The notes under the pieces are model-generated. The model was not told where the DNA came from and did no database searches. It saw nothing but the letters and a program-made list of their open reading frames with translations. The position numbers were made by a program, and so were the translations under genes. 64,000 bases of DNA from Lachnospiraceae bacterium (GTDB lineage: Bacteria > Bacillota > Clostridia > Lachnospirales > Lachnospiraceae): the NCBI GenBank assembly GCA_017634065.1, contig JAGBOC010000012.1, positions 1 to 64,000 of the forward strand, read 5' to 3'. Numbering within the stretch: the stretch's first letter is position 1; every line of letters starts with the position of its first letter. Positions 44,181-53,028 of this stretch are shown piece by piece.

Positions 44181-45554
44181 GTGAAAAAGAATAATATAGT
44201 AATTTTTACAATTTTTGTCATTGTTTCTGCATTGTTTATAATATTTTCTCAAAGATTATATAACTATTTCACAGAGAGTGTAGAAACATCAGATTTTGGT
44301 GGAGAATATTTATATGGAACTGCTGAAGGAGAAAAGGGTAAGATTGCATTAAGACTTCGTACTGATAATTCTGGTTATATTAAAGAAGTCGTAGTAGTAG
44401 AACATTCAAATAGTGATATAGCTGTTCAAGCTTTACAAAAATTAATAGATAATTCTCTTGATAAGCAGTCTGCAGATGAAATTGATACAGTATCTGGTGC
44501 AACAGACACATCAAATACATATAAAACAATTATATCATCTTTACTTTCAACACCTATTAGAGATGAGCAAGAAGATAAGATTGAAAAAGTATCACTTGTT
44601 GAGCCAGATATTCAGTATGCCATTGAAAGAACAGTGGTTAATCGTGAAGGATTTAAATCAGGCATAGGTGGCTATGTAATGAATACTTTTCAAGATGCTG
44701 ACTATAATAGAAATGGTAATCTACTTACAAATGAATATATCTGTGCTGTTATATTGAATGGAAATAATAGAATAGAGCAAGTTAAGTTTGATCATATCGT
44801 TAGTAACATAAGTTTTGATAGATTTGGAAAAGTTCCTACAGGTGGTGCGAAGGCATATGTATTTAGTTCTGACAAATCAAAAGTAGGATTTAATGGTATG
44901 ATTAATGATGGCAATTATGTCAATATGTTTGATTTTGAAAAACAAGTTTTGACATATAGACATTTTGAAGAGATAAAGAGTAGATTTATAGGCAAGAAAG
45001 GTTATGCACCACTCATACATGCACTTGAAAATGCAATTGATAATGCAAGATTTATAGGAGCGAGTTCAGGCGATATGCTTGGATTATCAGTTAATAAAGT
45101 TTTGAAAAAGAGAGACATTATTGATTCTACGGAAGATGAAAATGGGAAGGTTAATTTTATATCAAATTATTGCTTGATAACAACTGATAAAGAAAAAAAT
45201 ATAAGTTCTTGTATGTTTGACAATGTCCAAAATACAGTTACACTTACAAATAATGGCAAGATATTAGGAAGTAGGGAGAAAGAGATTTATACTTTAAACG
45301 AATTATCAAATACATCAAAGTATACAAAAATTGATTTGCCAAGATATGAGATGAAACTTCAACTAAATACACTTTCCGAGTTTATGAGAGGTAATTCCGT
45401 TGATACGATGCTATCTTTGATATCAGAATTCACTGATGACAAAGGAATGGCAAAGCCAAATATGGCATTTAAAGATTTGAAGAGTATTGATTTTATTGAG
45501 TTTATTGACCTTATTTCAAGGTCATATGTTGATGCCATAAAGATTACTGCCTAA
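44181..45554 (+). CDS. Membrane-anchored extracellular FMN-binding-domain protein
   Basis: This protein of about 457 residues has an N-terminal membrane anchor. An FMN-binding domain of the RnfG/NqrC type (about 40-120) follows, and it ends in DTVSGATDTSNT. The Thr in this SGATxT motif is where ApbE attaches FMN covalently in known extracellular flavoproteins. The rest (about 120-457) is a long region with GGYVMNTFQDADYN and GASSGDMLGLS, perhaps a second degenerate copy with other strands. I do not recognise it. GTG is the start, preceded by GAGGTGG. It suggests extracellular electron transfer, but no partner genes are adjacent. Confidence 0.75.
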   Translation: MKKNNIVIFTIFVIVSALFIIFSQRLYNYFTESVETSDFGGEYLYGTAEGEKGKIALRLRTDNSGYIKEVVVVEHSNSDIAVQALQKLIDNSLDKQSADEIDTVSGATDTSNTYKTIISSLLSTPIRDEQEDKIEKVSLVEPDIQYAIERTVVNREGFKSGIGGYVMNTFQDADYNRNGNLLTNEYICAVILNGNNRIEQVKFDHIVSNISFDRFGKVPTGGAKAYVFSSDKSKVGFNGMINDGNYVNMFDFEKQVLTYRHFEEIKSRFIGKKGYAPLIHALENAIDNARFIGASSGDMLGLSVNKVLKKRDIIDSTEDENGKVNFISNYCLITTDKEKNISSCMFDNVQNTVTLTNNGKILGSREKEIYTLNELSNTSKYTKIDLPRYEMKLQLNTLSEFMRGNSVDTMLSLISEFTDDKGMAKPNMAFKDLKSIDFIEFIDLISRSYVDAIKITA

Positions 45555-45588
45555 TCTTGATAATGATTTTCTCTGCCAAGAAATATAC

Positions 45589-45616
45589 TTGACAGGGGAC
45601 CATAGTATATGATAAT
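45589..45616 (+). promoter_or_regulatory. Promoter of the ylxM-rpsP cluster
   Basis: TTGACA (45589-45594) and GATAAT (45611-45616) are spaced by 16 bases. Initiation would be near 45623, at the base of the hairpin that follows. Confidence 0.7.
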
Positions 45617-45620
45617 ATAT

Positions 45621-45648
45621 AGTCCGCAAAGTTGCGGACTATTTTATT
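45621..45648 (+). promoter_or_regulatory. 5'-terminal hairpin before ylxM
   Basis: AGTCCGCAA (45621-45629) pairs perfectly with TTGCGGACT (45632-45640), then a T-rich stretch ATTTTATT. It may be an attenuator, or it may protect the transcript end. It ends 16 bases before ATG 45656. Confidence 0.6.
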
Positions 45649-45655
45649 GCTTATT

Positions 45656-45991
45656 ATGGATGAAATATTTAACAAATCTATACTTTATGATTTGTATGGT
45701 GGTCTTCTTAGCAAGAATCAACAAATCGTCTATGAGTATCATGTAAGTGATGACTTGTCTTTTACTGAAATAGGTGAAGAACTTCATATATCAAGACAAG
45801 CCGCATATGACTTATTTAAGAATGCTGACAAAAAACTAAAAGAAATTGATACCAAATTGGAACTTAGTGTTAGATTTAAAGATATTCAAAAATTAGCTAA
45901 TGAGATAAAGGTAAAAGCTAATGATGATAAGCAAATTATCGCACTATCAAACAAAATAATTAAAAAAACACTTAAAGGAGGAAAAGATTAA
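45656..45991 (+). CDS. ylxM: YlxM family helix-turn-helix protein
   Basis: This 111-residue protein has a sigma-70 region-4-like helix-turn-helix (LSKNQQIVYEYHVSDDLSFTEIGEELHISRQAAYDL), the hallmark of YlxM. YlxM is linked to the SRP pathway and normally precedes ffh. Here ffh is missing and rpsP follows directly. I start at ATG 45656; a TTG at 45632 lies inside the hairpin. No strong Shine-Dalgarno sequence is visible. Confidence 0.88.
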   Translation: MDEIFNKSILYDLYGGLLSKNQQIVYEYHVSDDLSFTEIGEELHISRQAAYDLFKNADKKLKEIDTKLELSVRFKDIQKLANEIKVKANDDKQIIALSNKIIKKTLKGGKD

Positions 45992-46237
45992 ATGGCTGTA
46001 AAGATTCGCTTAAAGAAATTAGGTCATGCACACAATGCTTTTTATAGAGTTGTTGTTGCTGATTCACATTACCCAAGAAATGGAAGATTTATAGAGGAAA
46101 TTGGTTATTACAATCCTTATAAAGAACCATCAGAAATTAAAATTGATGCAGAGGCTTGTAAGAAATGGTTGAATAACGGAGCAAGACCAACTGAAACTGT
46201 AGGAAAACTTCTTAAGGCTACCGGTATTACAAAATAG
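45992..46237 (+). CDS. rpsP: 30S ribosomal protein S16
   Basis: This 81-residue protein has the S16 start [20 protein letters not shown] and the segment [19 protein letters not shown]. It stabilises the 16S central domain during assembly. AAAGGAGG lies upstream, in the ylxM end, and its ATG follows the ylxM stop directly. Confidence 0.97.
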   Translation: MAVKIRLKKLGHAHNAFYRVVVADSHYPRNGRFIEEIGYYNPYKEPSEIKIDAEACKKWLNNGARPTETVGKLLKATGITK

Positions 46238-46245
46238 GAGACTAT

Positions 46246-46473
46246 ATGAAAGATATTTTAGAGTATATTGTAAAAGAGCTAGTCATAAAGAAAGATAAAG
46301 TAGACATTAAAGAAGAAAAAGATGGCAATTTTATAAGATATACAGTTCAAGTTGACAAAGATGATTTCGGAAAAGTAATTGGACATGAAGGAAAAATAGC
46401 TAAAAGCATCAGAGCAATTATGGGTGCTATCGCGACAATTCGTGATGTGAAAGTAGTAGTAGATATAAGATGA
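46246..46473 (+). CDS. khpA: KH-domain RNA-binding protein KhpA (YlqC)
   Basis: This 75-residue protein is a single KH domain, with the RNA-gripping GxxG loop in VIGHEGKIAKSIRAIMGA. In Firmicutes it pairs with KhpB to bind RNAs affecting cell elongation. It overlaps rimM by four bases. Confidence 0.94.
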   Translation: MKDILEYIVKELVIKKDKVDIKEEKDGNFIRYTVQVDKDDFGKVIGHEGKIAKSIRAIMGAIATIRDVKVVVDIR

Positions 46474-46994
46474 GAAACTATCTGCGAATAGGGAAAATAA
46501 TATCACTTCATGGAATTAAAGGCGAGATAAAAATATTTCCATTGACTGATGACATAAAGAGATTTGATGATTTGACAACATTTTATATAGTAGAATCAGA
46601 AGATGCAGAAGATTCTGCATTTGAAAGAGCAAAGACCTATGAAAAAGAAACAGTTAAATATATTAAAAATACTTGCATACTAAAGATAAAAGGTTTTGAC
46701 AAAATAGAGGATTCTACAAAACTTATCGGCAAAAATGTATATGTCGATAGACTAAATGCTACAAAACTTGATAGAGATGAGTATTTCATAGTAGATCTTT
46801 TAGGATTAAAATGTTACAAAAATAATGAGTTCATTGGAAATGTAAAAGACATAATGAAAACAAAAGCTAATAGTATACTAGTTATTGACAATAAAGGGAA
46901 AGACTTGCTTGTTCCTATGGTTTCAGATTTTATTGAAAGAATTGATATAAAAAATTCAGTTGTAAAGATTAAAGAAGTAGAAGGTTTGATTTGA
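46470..46994 (+). CDS. rimM: Ribosome maturation factor RimM
   Basis: This 174-residue protein assists 30S head assembly. It starts MRNYLRIGKIISLHGIKGEI, with the family's GxxHGIKGE, and has a PRC-barrel at the C-terminus with YFIVDLLGLKCY. The start is coupled to khpA and the stop to trmD. Confidence 0.94.
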   Translation: MRNYLRIGKIISLHGIKGEIKIFPLTDDIKRFDDLTTFYIVESEDAEDSAFERAKTYEKETVKYIKNTCILKIKGFDKIEDSTKLIGKNVYVDRLNATKLDRDEYFIVDLLGLKCYKNNEFIGNVKDIMKTKANSILVIDNKGKDLLVPMVSDFIERIDIKNSVVKIKEVEGLI

Positions 46995-47704
46995 AAATTA
47001 ACATAATGACGATATTTCCCGATATGTTTCTTGATTTCAAAAGAGAAAGTCTTATTGGGAAAGCAATAAAAAAGAATCTACTTGAGATAAACACATATGA
47101 TATAAGAGACTTCACAAAGCAGAGAGCTGAATCAGTGGATGATGAAGTATATGGTGGTGGAAATGGAATGCTTATGATGGCTCAACCTATATATGACTGT
47201 TACAAAAGTATCATAGCTGATAAAAAAGATGTCACAACATATTATATGTCACCTAAAGGTAAAACCTTTAATCAAGATATGGCTATAGAGATGTCTAAAA
47301 AAGATGAAATTATAATACTATGTGGCCATTATGAAGGTGTAGATGAGAGAGCGTTACAACTAATTAATGCAAAAGAGATATCAATCGGCGACTATGTGCT
47401 TACAGGTGGAGAGATACCAGCAATGGTAATAATCGATTCTTTAGCACGATTTGTAAAGGGTGTTCTTTCAAATGAAGATTCGACAAGCGAAGAATCGTTT
47501 AGAAATAATTTACTTGAATACCCACAGTATACAAGACCATATGAATATGAAGGCTTGAAAGTACCAGATATATTGTTAAGTGGAGACCATAAAAAGATAG
47601 CAAAGTGGAAACTTGAGAAATCAATAGAGATTACTAAAGAGAATAGACCAGATTTATATGAAAAATATTTAAAAGAAAGTTTAGGAGGATATGATGAATT
47701 CTAA
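46991..47704 (+). CDS. trmD: tRNA (guanine-N1)-methyltransferase TrmD
   Basis: This 237-residue SPOUT enzyme methylates G37 next to the anticodon, preventing frameshifts. The deep-knot SAM site is seen in [11 protein letters not shown] and [19 protein letters not shown] 46991 is the start, overlapping the rimM stop; the protein then begins [12 protein letters not shown] as the family does. Confidence 0.95.
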   Translation: MKINIMTIFPDMFLDFKRESLIGKAIKKNLLEINTYDIRDFTKQRAESVDDEVYGGGNGMLMMAQPIYDCYKSIIADKKDVTTYYMSPKGKTFNQDMAIEMSKKDEIIILCGHYEGVDERALQLINAKEISIGDYVLTGGEIPAMVIIDSLARFVKGVLSNEDSTSEESFRNNLLEYPQYTRPYEYEGLKVPDILLSGDHKKIAKWKLEKSIEITKENRPDLYEKYLKESLGGYDEF

Positions 47705-48062
47705 AATTAGAGAAATTGAACAAGAGACATTGAGAAAAGAAAAACTTGATTTTAATGTCGGAGATAGTGTGAAAGTTCATAATTTGATTCGTGAAGGTGA
47801 AAAAGAAAGAGTTCAGATTTACGAGGGAGTAGTTTTAAAAAGACAGGGTGGTGGAAATAGAGAGACATTTACTGTTAGAAAGAATTCAAATGGAGTAGGT
47901 GTTGAAAAGACTTTCCCTGTAAATAGCCCAATGGTTGTAAAAGTTGAAGTAATTAGAAAGGGTAAAGCAAGAAGAGCTAAACTTAACTATTTAAGAGAAA
48001 GAATCGGTAAATCTGCAAAGGTAAAAGAAAACCTTAATTTAGACCAAGGACTTGAAGAATAA
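47694..48062 (+). CDS. rplS: 50S ribosomal protein L19
   Basis: This protein of about 122 residues has [34 protein letters not shown] and [21 protein letters not shown], all L19 features. AGGAGG at 47683-47688 favours ATG 47694 over the adjacent ATG 47691. It overlaps trmD, as is common in this cluster. Confidence 0.96.
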   Translation: MNSKIREIEQETLRKEKLDFNVGDSVKVHNLIREGEKERVQIYEGVVLKRQGGGNRETFTVRKNSNGVGVEKTFPVNSPMVVKVEVIRKGKARRAKLNYLRERIGKSAKVKENLNLDQGLEE

Positions 48063-48554
48063 TTGGACGAGAATATAATTATAAAAGTATGCAGAATAAT
48101 TGCTGATATAGTTTTTGCTGTGGCATTAGCATTTACAATTAGTTATGTATTTTTTGCACAAGTCTTACAGCAAGGTTTTAGTATGGCGCCATATATAAAT
48201 GATGGGAATATAGTTTTAGTAAATAGACTCTATCACAATTTTTTACCATTAAATAAACAAGATGTTATAGTTTTTTATAATAATGGTCAAGAAAGCATCA
48301 AAAGAATATATGGTTTGCCAGGCGAAACTATCACGATAAGTAATGGCAGTTTTTATATTGATGATATTAAAATGGATTCAGAGGACTTAAGAAACTCTTT
48401 GTCATCAAATATCGAGCAAAATGTAAAACTTGGAGAAAATGAGTATTATGTTCTTGGAGATAATCTTGATAGTTCAAAAGATTCTCGATTCGCAGATGTA
48501 GGAAATATCAATAGGAAAGATATTGTAGGAAAAGTTTGGTTTATAATTAAATAA
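48063..48554 (+). CDS. lepB: Signal peptidase I
   Basis: This 163-residue enzyme removes signal peptides from exported proteins. An N-terminal membrane helix is followed by the catalytic Ser40 (QGFSMAPY) and Lys80 (SIKRIYGLPGE), and GDNLDSSKDSR is the family's last box. It starts with TTG directly after the rplS stop. Its place within this cluster is usual. Confidence 0.93.
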   Translation: MDENIIIKVCRIIADIVFAVALAFTISYVFFAQVLQQGFSMAPYINDGNIVLVNRLYHNFLPLNKQDVIVFYNNGQESIKRIYGLPGETITISNGSFYIDDIKMDSEDLRNSLSSNIEQNVKLGENEYYVLGDNLDSSKDSRFADVGNINRKDIVGKVWFIIK

Positions 48555-49408
48555 TGAATATAGAGTGGTATCCTGGACATATTGCTAAAGCCAGGAGAGA
48601 AATTAAAGAACATTTAAAAGAAGTTGATTTTGTGATTGAGATAATAGATGCCAGGTGCCCATTGTCTTCAATCAATTTTTTAAATGAAGAAATAAAAAAT
48701 AAAAGAAGGTTAATAGTTGTAAATAAAATTGACTTGGCTGATAAAGAAAAGTTAAAGCATTTTAATAAAAGTTATTTAAAAGAAATTAATAGTGATTTTG
48801 ACGGCGAAATAGTATTTTTAGATAGTAGAGTGAATAGTATAAAAAAAGATGTAGATAAAAAGATTGATTTATTGACAAAAGATATTATAGAGAAAAATAA
48901 AAGTAAAGGGATACAAAAGACTTTGCTAAAAGCAATGGTTGTAGGTATGCCAAATGTTGGTAAAAGTACATTTATTAACTCTTATGTAAAGAAGAAAGTT
49001 AATAAAGTAGAAAATACTCCTGGTGTTACTAAAAAACTGCAGTGGGCTAAAATTAGCGATAAAGTTCTTCTACTTGATACCCCTGGAGTTACTGTTAAAA
49101 AGTTTAAAAATGATGATGTGGGTATAAATCTTGCTCTTGTCGGTTCTATAAATGATGATATTTTAGAAAAACAAGATTTAGCTTATGAGTTTATTAATAA
49201 AGTATTTGCAAGATATAGTGAACTATTTATTAAAAGATACAAGCTTCAAAATATAAATGAAACTAGTAAAGCGATAGAAGTTATGGATGCTATAGCAGAA
49301 AAAACATCTTCGTATAAGAAAAATGGCGAGATTAATTACGACAAGATTGCTAATTTAATAATTAATGATTTTCGAAAAGGGCTTATAGGCAATATTAGTC
49401 TTGAATAG
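48554..49408 (+). CDS. rbgA: Ribosome biogenesis GTPase RbgA (YlqF)
   Basis: This 284-residue GTPase is needed for late 50S assembly. The motifs are circularly permuted, as expected: NKID first, then G1 GMPNVGKST, then DTPG. The N-terminus reads IEWYPGHIAKARREI. It overlaps lepB by one base. Confidence 0.95.
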   Translation: MNIEWYPGHIAKARREIKEHLKEVDFVIEIIDARCPLSSINFLNEEIKNKRRLIVVNKIDLADKEKLKHFNKSYLKEINSDFDGEIVFLDSRVNSIKKDVDKKIDLLTKDIIEKNKSKGIQKTLLKAMVVGMPNVGKSTFINSYVKKKVNKVENTPGVTKKLQWAKISDKVLLLDTPGVTVKKFKNDDVGINLALVGSINDDILEKQDLAYEFINKVFARYSELFIKRYKLQNINETSKAIEVMDAIAEKTSSYKKNGEINYDKIANLIINDFRKGLIGNISLE

Positions 49409-50096
49409 AAGATTAATAAGAGAGTTTGTGAGAAAAATAAGTGATGAAAAACTAAATGCAGAAAGAGGTAGACTTAAGAAGATGTCTGAATTTGAAGATA
49501 AGTTTAACCAGTATATTATTGCAGGAGTGGATGAAGCTGGTAGGGGACCTCTTGCTGGTCCAGTAGTTGCAGGTTGTGTCGTACTTGATAGAAGTAAAGA
49601 AATATTGTTCTTAAATGACTCTAAAAAATTGTCAAAAAAGAGAAGAGATGAGTTGTTTGATGAGATAAAAGAAAATGCATTTGCATATGGGGTTGGAATA
49701 GTAAGTGAAAAAGTGATAGATGAGATAAATATACTTGAAGCAACTCATATAGCTATGAAAGATGCAGTTGCAAATGCAAATGAAATGTATAAAAGTAAAT
49801 ATGGTAATAGTATAAACTTATTATTTGTTGATGCATTGAAGATAAAAAATGTTGATATTAAACAGGTTAGTATTGTTCACGGAGATGCTCTTTCTATATC
49901 TATAGCAGCATCAAGTATTGTTGCTAAAGTCACACGAGACAGGATGATGGAAGAATATGATGTGAAGTATCCAGAATATGGATTTGCAAAGCATAGTGGC
50001 TATGGCACAAAATATCATATGGATAAGCTTAAAGAAATAGGACCTTGTGAGATACATCGGAAATCATTTTTATCATTTCTTAATAATACAAAGTGA
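49401..50096 (+). CDS. rnhB: Ribonuclease HII
   Basis: This 231-residue enzyme cuts RNA in RNA-DNA hybrids and misincorporated ribonucleotides. GVDEAGRGPLAGPVVAG holds the first active-site acids, with further Asp residues in LNDSKKL and FVDAL. TTG 49401 overlaps rbgA; ATG 49482 is a possible shorter start. Confidence 0.94.
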   Translation: MNRRLIREFVRKISDEKLNAERGRLKKMSEFEDKFNQYIIAGVDEAGRGPLAGPVVAGCVVLDRSKEILFLNDSKKLSKKRRDELFDEIKENAFAYGVGIVSEKVIDEINILEATHIAMKDAVANANEMYKSKYGNSINLLFVDALKIKNVDIKQVSIVHGDALSISIAASSIVAKVTRDRMMEEYDVKYPEYGFAKHSGYGTKYHMDKLKEIGPCEIHRKSFLSFLNNTK

Positions 50097-50100
50097 CGTG

Positions 50101-50445
50101 ATGAATAAAAGAGAAATTGGAAAAAACTATGAAGATAAAGCAAAAAATTACTTGCTTAAGAATGGATATGAAATTATTGAATCAAACTTTTCTTGTAGAA
50201 TTGGTGAGATTGATATAATAGCAAAAAATGAAGGCTATTTATGTTTTATCGAAGTAAAGTATAGAGATGCAAATAGTTTAGCAAAAGGTCTATATGCAGT
50301 AGATAAGGCAAAGCAAAAGAAGATTTATAAAGTTGCACAAGTTTATCTTATGGATAAGAAAATAAATAATGAAACTGCATGTAGATTTGATGTAGTTAGT
50401 ATAGATGGAAATGAGATTTCTTTAATTAAGAATGCTTTTCCATAG
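50101..50445 (+). CDS. YraN family (UPF0102) putative nuclease
   Basis: This 114-residue protein has the UPF0102 opening REIGKNYEDKAKNYLLKNGYEI. The PD-(D/E)XK-like core GEIDIIA...FIEVKYR follows, which suggests a nuclease fold related to Holliday resolvases. Its cellular role is not established. ATG 50101 lies four bases after the rnhB stop. RecU follows further down, so recombination links are plausible. Confidence 0.9.
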   Translation: MNKREIGKNYEDKAKNYLLKNGYEIIESNFSCRIGEIDIIAKNEGYLCFIEVKYRDANSLAKGLYAVDKAKQKKIYKVAQVYLMDKKINNETACRFDVVSIDGNEISLIKNAFP

Positions 50446-50471
50446 AAAAATAAATGTTTTAAGGAGAAAAT

Positions 50472-51569
50472 ATGGGTAAGATAGCATTAACAGGTGATAG
50501 GCCAACAGGGAAATTGCATTTAGGACATTATGTGGGGTCACTAAATAATCGTTTGAATCTTCAAAACGATAAGAGTTTTGATGAAATATATATAATGCTT
50601 GCAGATGGTCAGGGACTAACTGATAATTTTGATAATCCTCAAAAAATAAGAAATAATATAATTGAGGTAGCTCTTGATTATCTGTCTATAGGACTAGATC
50701 CTAATAGGGTAACTATCTGTATACAGAGTGCATTACCGGCTCTTACTGAACTTACATTTTATTATATGAATGTTGTTACTGTCCCAAGACTTGAAAGAAA
50801 TCCGACAGTAAAAGCTGAAATGGTTCTACGAGGTTTTAATGAAGGTGATGAAGGACTTCCAGTAGGTTTCTTTACTTATCCTATTAGCCAGGCAGCTGAT
50901 ATAACAGGATTTGATGCAAATGTTGTCCCTGTGGGTGAAGATCAAAAACCTATGCTTGAACAATGTAGAGAAATAGTTCATAAGTTTAATTCTATATATG
51001 GTGAGACATTAGTTATGCCGGAGATTATGTTACCTAAAAATGAAAAGGCTACCAGACTTAAAGGTCTTGATGGTATGGAAAAAATGTCAAAATCTCTCAA
51101 TAACTGTATCTACCTTTCAGAACCAGCTGGTTCTTTAAAGACAAAAGTTATGTCTATGTATACAGACCCAAATCATATTGATATAAATGATCCAGGGAAT
51201 GTTGAAGGAAATGCAGTTTTCAATTTTTTGGATGTATTTTGTGAAGAGCATCATTTTAACGATTATTTAAAAGACTATAAGAACTTGGATGAGATGAAAG
51301 AACATTATAGAAAAGGTGGACTTGGAGATGTGAAATGCAAAAAGTTCTTATTATCTATTTTAGAAGAGATGATTTCCAAGTTTAGAGTTTCAAGAGAAAA
51401 ATGGAAAAATAATTTAAGTGATGTATATGACATTTTAGATGCAGGAACCAAGAAAGCGATATCAAAAACTGATGCTACCTATGCTCGTGTAAAAAAAGCT
51501 ATGTGTATGGATTATTTTTCTAATAAGAATTCGATTATTGAAGAGTGGAAGGGATTGCTTAATAAATAA
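50472..51569 (+). CDS. trpS: Tryptophanyl-tRNA synthetase
   Basis: This 365-residue class I synthetase charges tRNA-Trp. The HIGH-like motif is HLGH in RPTGKLHLGHYVGSL, and the KMSKS motif is in EKMSKSL. The length is a little above the usual 330-340. AAGGAG lies upstream, and no T-box leader exists in the 26-base gap. Its tRNA gene is at 56994. Confidence 0.95.
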   Translation: MGKIALTGDRPTGKLHLGHYVGSLNNRLNLQNDKSFDEIYIMLADGQGLTDNFDNPQKIRNNIIEVALDYLSIGLDPNRVTICIQSALPALTELTFYYMNVVTVPRLERNPTVKAEMVLRGFNEGDEGLPVGFFTYPISQAADITGFDANVVPVGEDQKPMLEQCREIVHKFNSIYGETLVMPEIMLPKNEKATRLKGLDGMEKMSKSLNNCIYLSEPAGSLKTKVMSMYTDPNHIDINDPGNVEGNAVFNFLDVFCEEHHFNDYLKDYKNLDEMKEHYRKGGLGDVKCKKFLLSILEEMISKFRVSREKWKNNLSDVYDILDAGTKKAISKTDATYARVKKAMCMDYFSNKNSIIEEWKGLLNK

Positions 51570-51570
51570 T

Positions 51571-52074
51571 ATGAAATTAAGAGGACTTAGAGGAAGTTTA
51601 TTAGAAGATATGGTAAATAGGACTATATCTGATTATCGTGTAAAAAAACTTGCTCTTATACAAAAGATTCCGACCCCGATAGTTCCTATGAAGATGGATT
51701 CTGATGGTCATATAACACTTGCATATTTTGATAAGAAATCTACTGTTGACTATATAGGAGTAGTTCAAGAGATACCAGTGTGCTTTGATGCAAAGGAATG
51801 TAAAGCTGATGTTTTCCCTCTTTCAAATATTCATAAACATCAGTATGATTTTATGAAAGATTTTGAAAGCCAGGGAGGAGTGTCATTTATATTAATATAC
51901 TTTAGTAAGAAATCGATGGCTTATTATTTACGATTTAATGAATTGAAAAAGTATTGGGATAAGAAAATAGATGTTAGCTTTGATGATTTAGAAAAAGATT
52001 ATTTATTGAATATGAAGGGCAAAGTAAAAATTGATTTGCTTGGTAAACTACAAATAGACATTGATGAAAGATAA
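51571..52074 (+). CDS. recU: Holliday junction resolvase RecU
   Basis: This 167-residue protein is short but matches RecU: RGSLLEDMVNRTISDY, KIPTPIVPMK, VDYIGV, CFDAKECKAD and FPLSNIHKHQYDFM. The catalytic pattern, known as FEAKE in Bacillus, reads FDAKE here. An Asp at that position is within the PD-(D/E)XK rule. ATG 51571 follows the trpS stop by one base. It would resolve four-way junctions in repair and segregation. Confidence 0.88.
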   Translation: MKLRGLRGSLLEDMVNRTISDYRVKKLALIQKIPTPIVPMKMDSDGHITLAYFDKKSTVDYIGVVQEIPVCFDAKECKADVFPLSNIHKHQYDFMKDFESQGGVSFILIYFSKKSMAYYLRFNELKKYWDKKIDVSFDDLEKDYLLNMKGKVKIDLLGKLQIDIDER

Positions 52075-52075
52075 T

Positions 52076-53008
52076 ATGAATATAACACATGATTTTTTGA
52101 TTGATAAGTTAAAAGAGAGTAGATATGATGACAATGAGATAAAGTTAATTCTTGACGGATTAACTGAAGATAAAATTACTACTCTTCGAGTAAATAGGCT
52201 TAAAGATAAAGTAGAGAACATAAAAGATACATTAAGTAAACTTGAGATGACTTTTAGTACTTATAAGACTTTTGAAGATGCTTTGACTTTGGATGAGTAT
52301 TATCAAAAAGATGGATATGATAGGTCTACAGGACTTAAGATTTCATCTTTTAGTATGTATAAAGATGGACATATTTATCTTCAGTCTTTATCATCAATGC
52401 TTCCTGTGCTTGTGCTTGACCCAAAGGAAAAAGAGAATATACTTGATATGTGTGCTGCACCAGGTGGCAAGACAACTATGATACAAAGCTTATGCAAGAA
52501 TAAAGCAAATCTTACTGCAGTTGAACTTCATAAAGATAGATTTGAAAAACTTAAATCAAATTGTAAAAAGCAAGATGCAAATGTTTTACTCATAAATAAA
52601 AATGCACTAGATTTGGATGATATGCTAAAATTTGATAAGATACTTTTAGATGCTCCATGTTCTGGGTCAGGGACTTTAGACTTAACAAATAATAGATATA
52701 AGAAGACGTTTACGAAAGAACTTATAAATAAATGTGTAGTTACACAAAAGAAACTAATAAAGAAAAGTAGTCATATCTTAAAAAGTGGTGGTATTTTAAT
52801 ATATTCTACATGTTCATTACTAAAGTGTGAAAATGAAGATATAGTTGATTATGCCTTACAAAATGGTTTTGATATAGATTTCTGTAAGATAAAAAATGCT
52901 TATGACCAATTTAGTTTAGGGAGTTCAGTTAATGAAAAGGTGTATATAAAGATTTTCCCTAATAAAATATGGGAAGGTTTCTTTATAGCAAAACTAATAA
53001 AGAAATAG
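52076..53008 (+). CDS. RsmB/NOL1/NOP2/Sun-family RNA cytosine methyltransferase
   Basis: This protein of about 310 residues makes 5-methylcytosine in RNA, probably 16S rRNA. The SAM site is DMCAAPGGKTT. Two catalytic cysteines are in DAPCSGSGTLD and STCSLLKCENED. It lacks the long N-terminal NusB-like domain of RsmB and is closer to RsmF. ATG 52076 follows the recU stop by one base. Confidence 0.9.
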   Translation: MNITHDFLIDKLKESRYDDNEIKLILDGLTEDKITTLRVNRLKDKVENIKDTLSKLEMTFSTYKTFEDALTLDEYYQKDGYDRSTGLKISSFSMYKDGHIYLQSLSSMLPVLVLDPKEKENILDMCAAPGGKTTMIQSLCKNKANLTAVELHKDRFEKLKSNCKKQDANVLLINKNALDLDDMLKFDKILLDAPCSGSGTLDLTNNRYKKTFTKELINKCVVTQKKLIKKSSHILKSGGILIYSTCSLLKCENEDIVDYALQNGFDIDFCKIKNAYDQFSLGSSVNEKVYIKIFPNKIWEGFFIAKLIKK

Positions 53009-53028
53009 ACGGGTAAATGCCCGTCTAT
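53005..53028. terminator. Terminator between the methyltransferase and rqcH
   Basis: ATAGACGGG (53005-53013) pairs with CCCGTCTAT (53020-53028). It overlaps both convergent stop codons and probably works in both directions. Confidence 0.8.

Noticed and set aside
50446..50471. T-box riboswitch before trpS
   Set aside because: The gap is only 26 bases and holds just a ribosome-binding site.
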